Shown here: positions 27,201 to 35,968 of the stretch, piece after piece
Numbering within the stretch: the stretch's first letter is position 1
Layout: each line of letters opens with the position of its first letter
Source: Halorientalis regularis
Lineage (GTDB): Archaea; Halobacteriota; Halobacteria; Halobacteriales; Haloarculaceae
Direction of reading: 5' to 3'
Assembly (NCBI RefSeq): GCF_023698535.1
Contig: NZ_JALJCL010000003.1
Location: forward strand, 62,001-126,000
DNA length: 64,000 nucleotides
Notes under the pieces: generated by a model
The model's database searches: none
Seen by the model: only the letters and a program-made list of their open reading frames with translations
Told to the model about the DNA's origin: nothing
Program-made: the position numbers and the translations under genes

Positions 27201-29213
27201 ATGGACCTGGAAGCGATTCCCGGGGTCGGCGCGAAGACGGCCGAGCGACTGGCCGAACTCGACGATCCCGAGCGTGCGCTCCGAGAGGGGGACGTGGCCG
27301 CCATCGCCCGCGCACCCGGCATCAGCGAGGGCCGAGCGGCACGGATCGCTCGCGGCGCGATCAGGCGCGACCACGACGATCCCGGCGGCTTCCTCGGGAC
27401 CGACCGCGCCAGCGAACTCTACCGCGAGGCGCTCTCTTTGCTCCAGGCGCGGACAGTCACCGACTACGCCGCCCGGCGACTGGAGACGATCTACCCCAGC
27501 GCCACCGAGTCCCGGATCGAGGAGGTCCGGGCGTTCGCGACGGCGGCGATGGACCGCGACCCCGACCCCGCGGTCCGGGACGCACTCGCGGGTGTGGAAC
27601 CGCTGGACGCGCCCGGTGACGTGCGGATCCGCGACCGCTGTCTGGCGACTGGTGACGCCGAGACCTACGCCCGGGCACAGGAGGCGATCCCGGAGGTCAG
27701 CGTCGAACTCGTCGACGACGCCCGGAAGCTGTCGGAACTCGCGCGGGGCTACGCCACCGTGATCGCGCTCGACGAGGACTTCACGGGCGTCGAGGTCGAC
27801 GGCGACGTACGCGTCGAGCCGTCGGCGCTGGAGAACCCGGCCGAGGTCGTCCCCGAGCGCGTCCTGACCTTCTTCGCGCGCAACCGCGACAGCCTGCGAG
27901 CGGCCGCCACGGTCGCTCAGCAGGCCGATATCGAGGTCGACTGCGATCTGGACGCGCTGGCGGACGCCCTCGACCAGCTCGACGACGACGGGCAGGTCCG
28001 GGGCGACGAGGAACTCGACCGGCTGACGACGGCCGTCGACGACCTCGACGCCGCGGTCTCGACCGCCGAGTCCGTCGCCAACGACCGGCTTCGGGAGGCC
28101 ATCGAGGAGCGGGACGTGACCATCGAGGGCGCGGACCTGCTCACGCTGGTCGAACGCGGCGCGGGCGTGGACTCGCTCCTGGGCCGGGAACTGGCCGACG
28201 AATACGCCGACGCCGTGGCGGCCGCCCGCGACCACCTCGTGGACGCACTCCAGTTGCGCGACACCGAGCGCATCGCTCGCCAGACGTTCCCGGACGAACC
28301 CACGTTCCCGGTCGAGCGCGACGAGTCCGTGGTCTCCCGGCTCCGCGAGGAGTTGACTGCGGCCCGGGACCGGCGGGCGACCCGGCGCAAGCGGGAGCTG
28401 GCGGGCGAACTGTCCGACGCGCGCCCGGCCGCCGAGGAACTGGTCGACGCCGCGCTGGATCTGGACGTGGAGCTAGCTATCGCGCGGTTCGCCCGCGATT
28501 TCGACTGCACGATGCCGACGCTCTCGGCCGACCCCGGCTTCGAGATCGAGGGCGGGCGCTCGCCGTTGCTGGACGTGCCCTTCGAGGCCGTCGAGCCGGT
28601 GGATTACGGTGTGGACGGCGTGACGCTGTTGTCCGGCGTCAACAGCGGTGGGAAGACCTCGACGCTGGATCTCGTTGCACTGATGGTCCTCCTCGCGCAC
28701 ATGGGGTTGCCAGTGCCGGCGGCGGAGGCACGTGTCGAGCGACTCGCCGAACTGCACTACCACGCAAAGACCCAGGGCACCCTCGACGCAGGGGCCTTCG
28801 AGTCCACGCTGCGAGAGTTCGGCGGTCTGGTGACCGGCGTGGGCGACGAGGACGACGAGACGGCCGCATCGGCGCGGAAACTCGTGCTGGTGGACGAACT
28901 CGAGTCGATCACGGAGCCGGGTGCGAGCGCCAAGATCATGGCGGGTATCCTCGAAGCGCTGGACGAGCGGGGCGCGACGGCGGTGTTCGTCTCCCATCTG
29001 GCCCGGGAGATTCGGGCGGCCGCAGACTTCGACGTGCAGGTCGACGGGATTCAGGCCGTCGGGCTCGAAGACGGGGAGCTTCGGGTGAACCGGTCGCCGG
29101 TCAAGGGCGAGCTTGCTCGCTCGACGCCGGAGTTGATCGTGGAGAAATTAGCCGAGGACGGGGACGAGCAGTCGAAGGCGTTCTATCGGAGATTGTTGGC
29201 GAAGTTCGAATAG
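27201..29213 (+). CDS. MutS family ATPase (MutS5-like) with helix-hairpin-helix start
   Basis: 670 aa. A helix-hairpin-helix lies at the N-terminus (LEAIPGVGAKTAERLAELDD). A long helical region follows, then the MutS ATPase: Walker A LLSGVNSGGKTSTLDLVALM at about 478-490, an AGAFESTLREF-type signature region, Walker B KLVLVDELESITEPGASAKI, and ATAVFVSHLAREI. It lacks the MutS1 mismatch-reading domain and the Smr nuclease of MutS2. The best fit is the archaeal MutS5-type group, whose role in repair or recombination is unclear. A hairpin-forming repeat starts directly after its stop codon. Confidence 0.85.
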   Translation: MDLEAIPGVGAKTAERLAELDDPERALREGDVAAIARAPGISEGRAARIARGAIRRDHDDPGGFLGTDRASELYREALSLLQARTVTDYAARRLETIYPSATESRIEEVRAFATAAMDRDPDPAVRDALAGVEPLDAPGDVRIRDRCLATGDAETYARAQEAIPEVSVELVDDARKLSELARGYATVIALDEDFTGVEVDGDVRVEPSALENPAEVVPERVLTFFARNRDSLRAAATVAQQADIEVDCDLDALADALDQLDDDGQVRGDEELDRLTTAVDDLDAAVSTAESVANDRLREAIEERDVTIEGADLLTLVERGAGVDSLLGRELADEYADAVAAARDHLVDALQLRDTERIARQTFPDEPTFPVERDESVVSRLREELTAARDRRATRRKRELAGELSDARPAAEELVDAALDLDVELAIARFARDFDCTMPTLSADPGFEIEGGRSPLLDVPFEAVEPVDYGVDGVTLLSGVNSGGKTSTLDLVALMVLLAHMGLPVPAAEARVERLAELHYHAKTQGTLDAGAFESTLREFGGLVTGVGDEDDETAASARKLVLVDELESITEPGASAKIMAGILEALDERGATAVFVSHLAREIRAAADFDVQVDGIQAVGLEDGELRVNRSPVKGELARSTPELIVEKLAEDGDEQSKAFYRRLLAKFE

Positions 29214-29460
29214 GGAGGCTCGAACGGAGTGAGAGCCTCCGAAAATACGAACGGCGACCGCAGGGAGCCGTGAGCAGGGAGGACGAGCGGAGCGAGACCC
29301 CGGAAACTGCGAGCGGGGAGGCACGACCTGCGAGCAGCGGGGTCGGGCAGGATTCCCGGGAGCGGAGCGAACGGGAGTCCACGAAAACCGGAGGGTTTCG
29401 GTATGCCACGAGAGCGTCGCGCTCGTGAGCACTCGGAAGACGAGAGGGGCGAGTCTTCCG
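29214..29460. repeat. Cluster of short inverted repeats (hairpin island)
   Basis: This stretch after the MutS-like gene holds at least four predicted stem-loops. GGAGGCTC (29214-29221) pairs with GAGCCTCC (29233-29240). GATTCCCG (29351-29358) pairs with CGGGAGTC (29372-29379) apart from one mismatch. CGAAAACC (29382-29389) pairs with GGTTTCG (29394-29400) with a bulge. CGGAAGAC (29434-29441) pairs exactly with GTCTTCCG (29453-29460). Loop sequences repeat the theme GAGCGGAGCGA or GAACGGAGTGA. Such degenerate palindromes are scattered between haloarchaeal genes; the first may also act as a terminator. Confidence 0.6.
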
Positions 29461-29480
29461 GTGCGAGACCCCGGAACCGA

Positions 29481-29906
29481 TCAGAGGAGATGGATACACG
29501 CGCCGAGTTCGAAGTCCAAGACGACGGTGAAGATGGCGCCGACGACGACGGGGAAGACGGCGCCGGCGGTGGCCTGGAGCGCACCGACCATGGCGCGGCG
29601 GCCCTGGCGCTGTCGATCGGCGCGAGGGGAGCCGAGTTTGTCGAACGCGACCGTCGCGGTGATCGCGCCTTTTACGACGTGGAACACGGCGAGGGCGGCG
29701 ATGGCGAACGTGACGAGGTCGCCGATGCCGAGTTGGCACGCGACCGAGCCCACTTGATCGGCCGCGCTCGCGCTCGCCGGCCCGACGAACAGCGGGACGG
29801 CGACGCCCAGTGCAGTCGCTCGGCCGGTCGTGATCGCCCGGACGCGAGCGAGCGCACGCAGTGCAATGCCGATTCCGACGGTCGAAACGACGAGTACCCA
29901 GTGCAT
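29481..29906 (-). CDS. Membrane protein with signal-peptide-like start
   Basis: 141 aa. It starts with a hydrophobic segment (MHWVLVVSTVGIGIALRALA), then a second one ending in an Ala-rich cleavage-like site (VPLFVGPASASAADQVGS). Two further helices follow: LVTFAIAALAVFHVVKGAIT and a C-terminal one around GAVFPVVVGAIFTVVLDFE. A basic patch (SPRADRQRQGRR) lies between the last two. The plan recalls small VirB2/TrbC-like pilin subunits (leader plus two helices), but this is similarity of layout only. I do not recognise the family. Confidence 0.6.
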   Translation of the reverse strand: MHWVLVVSTVGIGIALRALARVRAITTGRATALGVAVPLFVGPASASAADQVGSVACQLGIGDLVTFAIAALAVFHVVKGAITATVAFDKLGSPRADRQRQGRRAMVGALQATAGAVFPVVVGAIFTVVLDFELGACIHLL

Positions 29907-30141
29907 TGGTCCCCCACGTCCCCCCGGACGTGCTACGTACCGCGATCGTTCCAGTGTCGTGCTGTTAACTCTTTACCAATGGTGGTCCACTCAGTGCCGA
30001 CTCGGCAGCACTGTTTTTTGACCGAGCAGTAGTCGCCGGGCAGGGACGGGCGGCGTGTCGGCGCACCGGCGCGGACAGGTTTCAGTACCGTGTCCGAGCA
30101 GGGCAAAAGCATGATGTGCGGGATCGACATAGGTGGCAAGA

Positions 30142-31569
30142 ATGACTGGGGAGGTAGATTACCGGTCGCTCTTCGAGCACGCCGCCGACGCGCTCGTCGT
30201 CTTCGATCCCGATACGGGGGCGGTTCTCGACGCCAACGAACGGTACTGCGAACTGGTGGGCTACGACGAGACGGAACTGGACGAGGTGACGCTGTCTGAC
30301 GTGACGGCCGACGGCTGGGAGTGGCCGACGGGTCCCGACGAACTCGTCGCTCGGGCACGCGAGGAAGGGCCGACGACGATCGAGTGGTACAGCCAGCACA
30401 GCGACGGCACGCCCTTTTGGACGGAAGTCGCCCTCTCGGTCATCGAGTCGAACGGGAACGAAACCATCTGTGCCAGGGTCAGAGATATCTCGGACCGCAA
30501 GGACTCGGAGCGAGAGGTCACGCTCTACGAGACCATCGTCGAGAACGTGAGCGACGGCGTGTACGTCTTCGACACTGATGGGATCATCGAGTACGTCAAT
30601 CCGCGGATCGCCGAAGTGACCGGCATCGACCGGGAACGCTGGATCGGGAACACGGTGCGCGTCTTCGCCGAGGAAGGGATAGCTGGCGAGGAACCGGTCG
30701 CGGAGTTCGAGCGGGCCTTCGAGGCGTTCGTCGAGGGCGGCGACGAGCGAACACAGATCGACATCGAGTCGCCGACGGGCATCCTCGACGTGATCGACAT
30801 CAGACTCTCTGCGGTCCGATTCGACGGCGAGTTGCGGAAGGTAGTCGCGACGGTGCGGGACGTCTCCGACCGGGTCGAACGGGAGCGCCAGCTGGCCGAG
30901 CGGACCGAACAGCTCGAAGTCCTCAACCGTGTCGTGCGCCACGACATCCGCAACGACATGACCGTGGTGCTGGCGTGGCTGGAAGCCCTGGAAGCCCACG
31001 TCGGCGAGGACGGCGCGGATGCACTCGACCGGATCGAACGGGCCAGCGAACACGTCGTGGAACTCACCGAGATCGCCCGCGATCACGTCGACGTCGTGGT
31101 CGGCGACGGAGAGATCGAACCGGAGCCGACCGACCTCACCGACGCGCTGGAGACGGAACTGGAAAAGCACCGCGAGTCCTACCCGAACGCGACCTTCGAG
31201 ATCGAGGGCGAGGTACCCGACACCCGGGTCGCGGCCGACGGGATGCTCCCGTCGGTGTTCCGGAACCTGCTGAACAACGCGGTCCAGCACAACGACGGGC
31301 CGTCACCGACGGTGTCGGTCGCGGCCGAACGCGACGACGACGTGGTCCGCGTCCGGGTGACCGACGACGGACCGGGCGTCCCCGACGCACAGAAAGAGAC
31401 GATTTTCGGCAAGGGCGAGAAGGGGCTGGACAGTCCGGGGTCGGGGATTGGCCTCTATCTAGTCTACAGCCTCGTCGAGGGCTACGGCGGCGACGTGTGG
31501 GTCGAGGACCGGGCCGACGGCGAGTCCGGAGCCGTGTTCGTCGTCGAGTTGCCGGTCGCCGAGGTCTGA
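30142..31569 (+). CDS. PAS-domain sensor histidine kinase
   Basis: 475 aa, no membrane helix, so cytosolic. There are two PAS domains (about 8-120, YRSLFEHAADALVVFDPDTG; and about 130-240, ETIVENVSDGVYVFDTDGII). An H-box of the haloarchaeal type follows (LNRVVRHDIRNDMTVVLAWL, His267). The ATPase domain has NLLNNAVQHN, VTDDGPGVPDAQK and GLDSPGSGIGLYLVYSLVEG. The signal sensed is unknown. No response regulator is adjacent, which is usual in haloarchaea. ATG 30142 is preferred to a GTG at 30133. orc1/cdc6 follows 44 bases downstream on the same strand. Confidence 0.93.
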   Translation: MTGEVDYRSLFEHAADALVVFDPDTGAVLDANERYCELVGYDETELDEVTLSDVTADGWEWPTGPDELVARAREEGPTTIEWYSQHSDGTPFWTEVALSVIESNGNETICARVRDISDRKDSEREVTLYETIVENVSDGVYVFDTDGIIEYVNPRIAEVTGIDRERWIGNTVRVFAEEGIAGEEPVAEFERAFEAFVEGGDERTQIDIESPTGILDVIDIRLSAVRFDGELRKVVATVRDVSDRVERERQLAERTEQLEVLNRVVRHDIRNDMTVVLAWLEALEAHVGEDGADALDRIERASEHVVELTEIARDHVDVVVGDGEIEPEPTDLTDALETELEKHRESYPNATFEIEGEVPDTRVAADGMLPSVFRNLLNNAVQHNDGPSPTVSVAAERDDDVVRVRVTDDGPGVPDAQKETIFGKGEKGLDSPGSGIGLYLVYSLVEGYGGDVWVEDRADGESGAVFVVELPVAEV

Positions 31570-31613
31570 GCGCTGGCGAACAATTAAGTCCTGTGGGGAG
31601 CGTGGTGAAAGTG

Positions 31614-32750
31614 ATGACCGACGACCCCGAGGAGGGGATGCTCTCGTGGGACGAGTCGGTGTTCCGGAACGAACACGTCTTCGAGATCGACTACCTGCCC
31701 GAGACGTTCCACCACCGGACCTCCCAGATGGAGAGCCTGAAGTACGCGCTCCGGCCGGCAGTCCGGGGCTCGCGGCCGCTGAACGTCATCGCCCGCGGCC
31801 CGCCCGGCACGGGCAAGACGACGGCCATCCAGAAGCTGTTCACGGAGTTACGCGCCGAGACCGCCGACGTACGGGCGGTCCGGGTCAACTGCCAGGTCAA
31901 CGGGACCCGCTATTCGGTCTTTTCCAGACTGTTCGAGGGTATCTTCGACTACGAGCCACCTTCCTCGGGCATCTCCTTCAAGCGGCTGTTCGAGCAGGTG
32001 ACCGACCGGCTGGTCGACGACGAGGAGGTCCTCGTCGTCGCGCTGGACGACGTGAACTACCTCTTTTACGAGAACGAGGCCTCCGACACGCTCTATTCCC
32101 TGCTTCGCGCCCACGAGGAACACGCCGGCGCGAAGATCGGCGTCATCTGTATCTCCTCGGACCTCGATCTCGACGTGATCGAGGAACTCGACGGCCGCGT
32201 CCAGTCGGTGTTTCGCCCCGAGGAGGTGTACTTTCCCAAGTACGACGAGGGCGAGATCGTCGACATCCTGCAAGAGCGCGTCGACCGGGGCTTTCACGAC
32301 GGCGTGATCTCGCCGACGGTGCTGGATCGGGTGGCCGAACTCACCGCCGAGTCCAACGGCGACCTGCGGGTCGGGATCGACCTGCTCCGGCGGGCCGGCC
32401 TCAACGCCGAGATGCGCGCCGCCAAGGAGGTCAGCGTCGACGACGTGGAGGAAGCCTACGACAAGTCGAAATTCGTCCACCTCTCGCGGGCGCTCCGTGG
32501 GCTCTCGGACAGCGAGGCGGCCCTCGTCGCGGTGATCGCCGAACACTCCGGCGAGCAGGCCGGCGAAGTCTACGAGACCTTCCACGAGCAGACCGACCTG
32601 GGCTACACCCGCTATTCCGAGATCATCAACAAACTCGACCGACTCGGAATCATCGACGCCACCTACACCGATGTCGACGGCCGCGGCCGCTCGCGTGAGT
32701 TGACGCTGAACTACGACGCCGACGCCGTGCTGGACCGACTAGAGACCTGA
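31614..32750 (+). CDS. orc: Orc1/Cdc6-type replication initiator ATPase
   Basis: 378 aa AAA+ protein. Walker A is ARGPPGTGKTTAIQKL (Gly62 to Thr70) and Walker B is VVALDDVNYLFYENEASDTL, with the second acid an Asp. Sensor and lid regions follow (ISSDLDLDVIEELDGRVQSV). The C-terminus is a winged helix (YETFHEQTDLGYTRYSEIIN, then KLDRLGIIDATYTDVDGRG). Archaeal Orc1/Cdc6 binds origin repeats and loads MCM. Haloarchaea have many paralogues, and some are not tied to an origin. I found no set of origin recognition boxes beside it, so this may be such an orphan. ATG 31614 follows an in-frame region that is not coding-like. Confidence 0.88.
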   Translation: MTDDPEEGMLSWDESVFRNEHVFEIDYLPETFHHRTSQMESLKYALRPAVRGSRPLNVIARGPPGTGKTTAIQKLFTELRAETADVRAVRVNCQVNGTRYSVFSRLFEGIFDYEPPSSGISFKRLFEQVTDRLVDDEEVLVVALDDVNYLFYENEASDTLYSLLRAHEEHAGAKIGVICISSDLDLDVIEELDGRVQSVFRPEEVYFPKYDEGEIVDILQERVDRGFHDGVISPTVLDRVAELTAESNGDLRVGIDLLRRAGLNAEMRAAKEVSVDDVEEAYDKSKFVHLSRALRGLSDSEAALVAVIAEHSGEQAGEVYETFHEQTDLGYTRYSEIINKLDRLGIIDATYTDVDGRGRSRELTLNYDADAVLDRLET

Positions 32751-32822
32751 CAGCCGTCCACGCGACCGCTCGATTCCCGCTGAACCGCGACCACACTGCA
32801 CAGTGATGGGCAACCGGAACTG

Positions 32823-32914
32823 TTCGGGTATTTTAATCCTAGATGCTATATCTTCGGGTATTCTTGCTGTAGATGGAAAATTTTAATCCTATTTTTTGGG
32901 AAGAAATAGATGCA
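32823..32914 (+). promoter_or_regulatory. AT-rich promoter with two interleaved direct repeats (HMG-CoA reductase)
   Basis: TTCGGGTATT occurs at 32823-32832 and 32853-32862, exactly 30 bases apart. TTTTAATCCTA occurs at 32831-32841 and 32881-32891, exactly 50 bases apart. The second TTTTAATC lies 27-34 bases before the ATG at 32915, so it can be the TATA box. The first copy lies upstream and could be a regulator site or a second promoter. The whole stretch is AT-rich compared with the surrounding DNA. Spacings of whole helical turns suggest protein binding on one face of the DNA. Confidence 0.6.
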
Positions 32915-34534
32915 ATGGTCGTCCCGAAGCCAGACAGCGGCATACTGAACAGGCTCTACGCGAACCTCGTCGGCGGGAACGGCGTCGTCTCGCTCGACGT
33001 GCCCGAGAAGGTGTTGAAGCGCCTGTACACGTACGGGAGTCTGACGAACACCGACGACGGGGTGCGCTTCGAGGTGAAAAACAGGCTGCAGGACGCGGAG
33101 TTCGGGGGCCTCGAACGGCTGGAGATCAACGGCGACGAGGTCATGCCCAGCGACGTGACCCTCGAAACCTCGGAGGGCGAGACCTACGCGCTCACCGAGG
33201 TCGACGAGGACGAGCCGCTGGGGTTCCCGGTCGGGCGGACGGTGTACGTCACCGTCGCCGGACTCGACCTCCCGACCGGCGACCACGACATCGAGATCGA
33301 CTTCGTGGCTCACCCCTTCGGGTCGCTGTCGCTGTCGGTCACCGACACTATCCGGGACGAGGAGACGGTGCCAAGCGTCCCGCGGGACGAGGTCGACAAC
33401 TACAGCACCGAGGCCATCGAAGAACGCCACGAGTACCTCGCCGAACGGACCGATACGGAACTGGACCACATCAGCAGTTACTCCGTCGATCCCCAGGAAC
33501 TCGAGGGCAACATCGAGAACTTCGTCGGCGTCGCCCAGATGCCGATGGGGCTCGCGGGACCACTGAAAGTGAACGGCGAGCACGCCGACGGCGAGTACCC
33601 CATCCCGCTTGCCACGACCGAGGGGACGCTCGTGGCCTCTTACAGCCGCGGGATGAAGGCGCTCAACCTGGCCGGCGGCGTGAAGGCTACCGTCGTCGAC
33701 GACCGGATGAACCGCGCACCGGTCTTCGTCTTCGAGGACGCCCGCACCGCCCGGGACTTCCGCGACTGGGTGTTCGACCACTACGACACGGTCAAGGCGA
33801 AAGCCGAGGGGACCTCGAGTGTCGCGGAACTCGTCGAGATCGAGGACTACCTCACGAACAACCTCGCCTTCCTCCGCTTCGACTTCAGGACCGGCGACGC
33901 CGCCGGCCAGAACATGGTCGGGAAGGCCACCTTCGCGGCCTGCAACTGGATCCTCAGTGAGTTCCCCGGCTACGTCGAGAACTTCTATCTGGAGGGGAAC
34001 TTCGCCACCGACAAGAAACACTCCCAGGTCAACGACATGATGACCCGCGGCAAGCGGGTGACCGCCGAGGCCACCATCCCGGAGGAGGTGTTCACGCACC
34101 ACCTTGGGGCCGACCCGGAGAGTCTCGTCCACCACGGCGAGGTCGCCAACCTCGGGTCGATGCTGGCGGGAGCGAACACGAACGGCGCACACCCGGCAAA
34201 CGGGCTGGCGGCGCTGTTCGTCGCCACCGGGCAGGACGAGGCCAACGTCGCCGAATCCTCCGCCGCGCTGGTCAACGGCACCCTGCTCGAGGACAATTCG
34301 GTCCACGTCTCGGTGACGATTCCCTCGCTCATCGTCGCGACCTACGGGGGCGGGACGGGCCTGCCGACCCAGAACGAGGCCCTGCAGCTGCTGGACTGTG
34401 ACGGCGCGGGCAACGTCAACAAGTTCGCCGAGATCGCCGCCGGCGTCGTCCTCGCGGGGGAGTTGTCGCTGGCCTCGGCCATCTCGGCTTCGGACTGGGT
34501 GACCAGCCACGAAGAACTCGGCCGCAACCGGTGA
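32915..34534 (+). CDS. HMG-CoA reductase (class I) with an extra N-terminal domain
   Basis: 539 aa. From about residue 165 on it is a class I HMG-CoA reductase, which makes mevalonate for isoprenoid membrane lipids. All four catalytic residues are visible: Glu236 in LATTEGTL, Lys367/368 in ATDKKHSQ, Asp441 in ATGQDEAN, and His532 in TSHEELGRNR. The first ~150 residues are an additional beta-rich module (VRFEVKNRLQDAEFGG, PLGFPVGRTVYVTVAGLDLP, IEIDFVAHPFGSLSLSV), not present in the usual ~400-aa haloarchaeal HmgA. Its style recalls the DUF6379/C-glycoside deglycosidase beta-subunit fold, but this is unverified. It may be a second HMG-CoA reductase. I chose ATG 32915 over 32873 because the TATA-like repeat lies inside the longer frame. 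Confidence 0.88.
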   Translation: MVVPKPDSGILNRLYANLVGGNGVVSLDVPEKVLKRLYTYGSLTNTDDGVRFEVKNRLQDAEFGGLERLEINGDEVMPSDVTLETSEGETYALTEVDEDEPLGFPVGRTVYVTVAGLDLPTGDHDIEIDFVAHPFGSLSLSVTDTIRDEETVPSVPRDEVDNYSTEAIEERHEYLAERTDTELDHISSYSVDPQELEGNIENFVGVAQMPMGLAGPLKVNGEHADGEYPIPLATTEGTLVASYSRGMKALNLAGGVKATVVDDRMNRAPVFVFEDARTARDFRDWVFDHYDTVKAKAEGTSSVAELVEIEDYLTNNLAFLRFDFRTGDAAGQNMVGKATFAACNWILSEFPGYVENFYLEGNFATDKKHSQVNDMMTRGKRVTAEATIPEEVFTHHLGADPESLVHHGEVANLGSMLAGANTNGAHPANGLAALFVATGQDEANVAESSAALVNGTLLEDNSVHVSVTIPSLIVATYGGGTGLPTQNEALQLLDCDGAGNVNKFAEIAAGVVLAGELSLASAISASDWVTSHEELGRNR

Positions 34535-34607
34535 GCGGGACCGGCCGGGGCTCGACCCGCCGACACGACCCGAGAGGTTATTCCGGTCGTGGACGCCGGA
34601 TCGTCTA

Positions 34608-35273
34608 ATGGAACTGTCGCGACGACGGGCCCTCCGGACCGGCGCGCTGGCGCTGGCCGCGGGACTCGCGGGCTGTGGCGCACGCGACGACGGAACGGGC
34701 GGGACGGCCACGACCGGCGGCACCGCGACCGAGGGGGCTGGCGCCGGCGACACCGACGGGTGTCCCGCGGAACCGGTTCCGGCGGGCTGTGTCGTGGAAG
34801 CCAGCGCCGGGAGCGCCGACCCGATCCCGACGGCCGTGGACGGGTCGGCCGACGCGGAGACGATCCTCTCGGTGCGCTGGAACGCCCGCACACAGTCGTC
34901 GATGTCGCCGCAGGACTCGGAGTTCGTCTCGTACACTCCCACTCGCGGCAACGTCTACGTCGTCTTTCGGCTGGAACTGACGCCGGCCGTCGACCGAGAA
35001 GTCAGGGTCGCCCCGTTCGGGCTGTTCGGGCTGCGAGCGCACCTCTGTGACGCGCAGTGGTATCTGGAGCCACCGCTCCGAACGCTCGACGCGACCTTCG
35101 ACACCGGGTTCACCCTCTCGCCGGCGGAGACCCGGTCGGGCGTCCTCAGTTTCGAGGTCCCCGCCGAACTCGACGCGGCGACGCTGGTCCGGTACAGCGA
35201 CCGGGACGAGCGTCCCGACACCGCCTTCGAGGCGTCCTGCGACCGGGAGCTAGACGTCAGGGTCACGCTCTAG
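34608..35273 (+). CDS. Tat-exported lipoprotein of unknown function
   Basis: 221 aa. The N-terminus has a twin-arginine-type signal and a lipobox (MELSRRRALRTGALALAAGL, then AGCG), so it should be exported folded by Tat and lipid-anchored at Cys24. A short Gly/Thr-rich spacer leads to a beta-rich extracellular domain (ETILSVRWNARTQSS, YVVFRLELTPAVDREVRVAP, LSPAETRSGVLSFEVPAELD). The domain has the feel of the DUF4352-type immunoglobulin-like fold. Paired cysteines may form disulfides. Its stop is shared in CTAG with the convergent SDR gene. Confidence 0.78.
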   Translation: MELSRRRALRTGALALAAGLAGCGARDDGTGGTATTGGTATEGAGAGDTDGCPAEPVPAGCVVEASAGSADPIPTAVDGSADAETILSVRWNARTQSSMSPQDSEFVSYTPTRGNVYVVFRLELTPAVDREVRVAPFGLFGLRAHLCDAQWYLEPPLRTLDATFDTGFTLSPAETRSGVLSFEVPAELDAATLVRYSDRDERPDTAFEASCDRELDVRVTL

Positions 35274-35968
35274 AACGCCTCGACGTGGGGGCGCAGGTCC
35301 AGTTCCAGCGTCCACGCCGACTCGTCCTGTTCGACCAGGTGCCAGTAGCTGTCGGCGATGGCGTCGGGGTCGAGGGAGTCCGCGTCGTTCTCGACCTCGG
35401 CGTCGGGGGGCCGGATCATCCCGTCGAGGACGACGTGGGCGACGTGGATCCCCTCGGGCCCGAGTTCGCGGGCCATGGACTCGGCCATGCCGCGACAGGC
35501 GAACTTCGCGGCGGAGAACCCGACTGCGCCCTCTCGGCCCCGGACAGAGGTGGTCGCCCCGGTGAAGATCACCGTCCCGCCGTCGCCGTCCAGCATGTCC
35601 GGGACGGCCTCCTGCGAGCAGTGGAGCGCGGCCTTCGGCCCGACGGCGAGCGCGCGGTCGAGCGATTCGGCCGAGATGTCGGTGAGCCCGTCCCACGAGG
35701 CGGCACTGGCGTGGTTGACGAGGACGTCGACGGGACCGAACGCTTCGCGGACGGCCGCGAAACCGTCGGCAATCGCCGCCGGGTCGGTGAGGTCCGTCGG
35801 GACCGCCAGTCCCGCGCCGGCGGTCTCGTCCAGTTCGGCGGCGAGGTCGTCGAGGTACGATTCCGAGCGGGCGAACAGGCCGACGCGACAGCCCTCGGCG
35901 GCGAACCGGCGGGCGATCGACTCGCCGAGCCCGGGGCCGACGCCGGCGATCACGGCAGTACGTGCCAT
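35270..35968 (-). CDS. Short-chain dehydrogenase/reductase lacking the catalytic Tyr
   Basis: 232 aa Rossmann-fold SDR. The nucleotide loop is TAVIAGVGPGLGESIARRFA, and VDVLVNHASAAS replaces the classical NNAG region. At the active site the usual Y-x-x-x-K reads F151-S-A-A-K155 (AVGFSAAKFACRGMAESMAR). ELGPEGIHVAHVVLDG follows. A subgroup of SDRs with this AKFAxRxMAxSMARELGPxGIHVAHV signature also lacks the Tyr, so this is probably a family trait. Either another residue acts as acid, or the protein does not reduce carbonyls in the usual way. Substrate unknown. Confidence 0.85.
   Translation of the reverse strand: MARTAVIAGVGPGLGESIARRFAAEGCRVGLFARSESYLDDLAAELDETAGAGLAVPTDLTDPAAIADGFAAVREAFGPVDVLVNHASAASWDGLTDISAESLDRALAVGPKAALHCSQEAVPDMLDGDGGTVIFTGATTSVRGREGAVGFSAAKFACRGMAESMARELGPEGIHVAHVVLDGMIRPPDAEVENDADSLDPDAIADSYWHLVEQDESAWTLELDLRPHVEAF

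Noticed and set aside
32873-32914. Earlier ATG for the HMG-CoA reductase
   Set aside because: It would place the TTTTAATCCTA repeat and likely TATA box inside the gene. The later ATG at 32915 fits a leaderless start.
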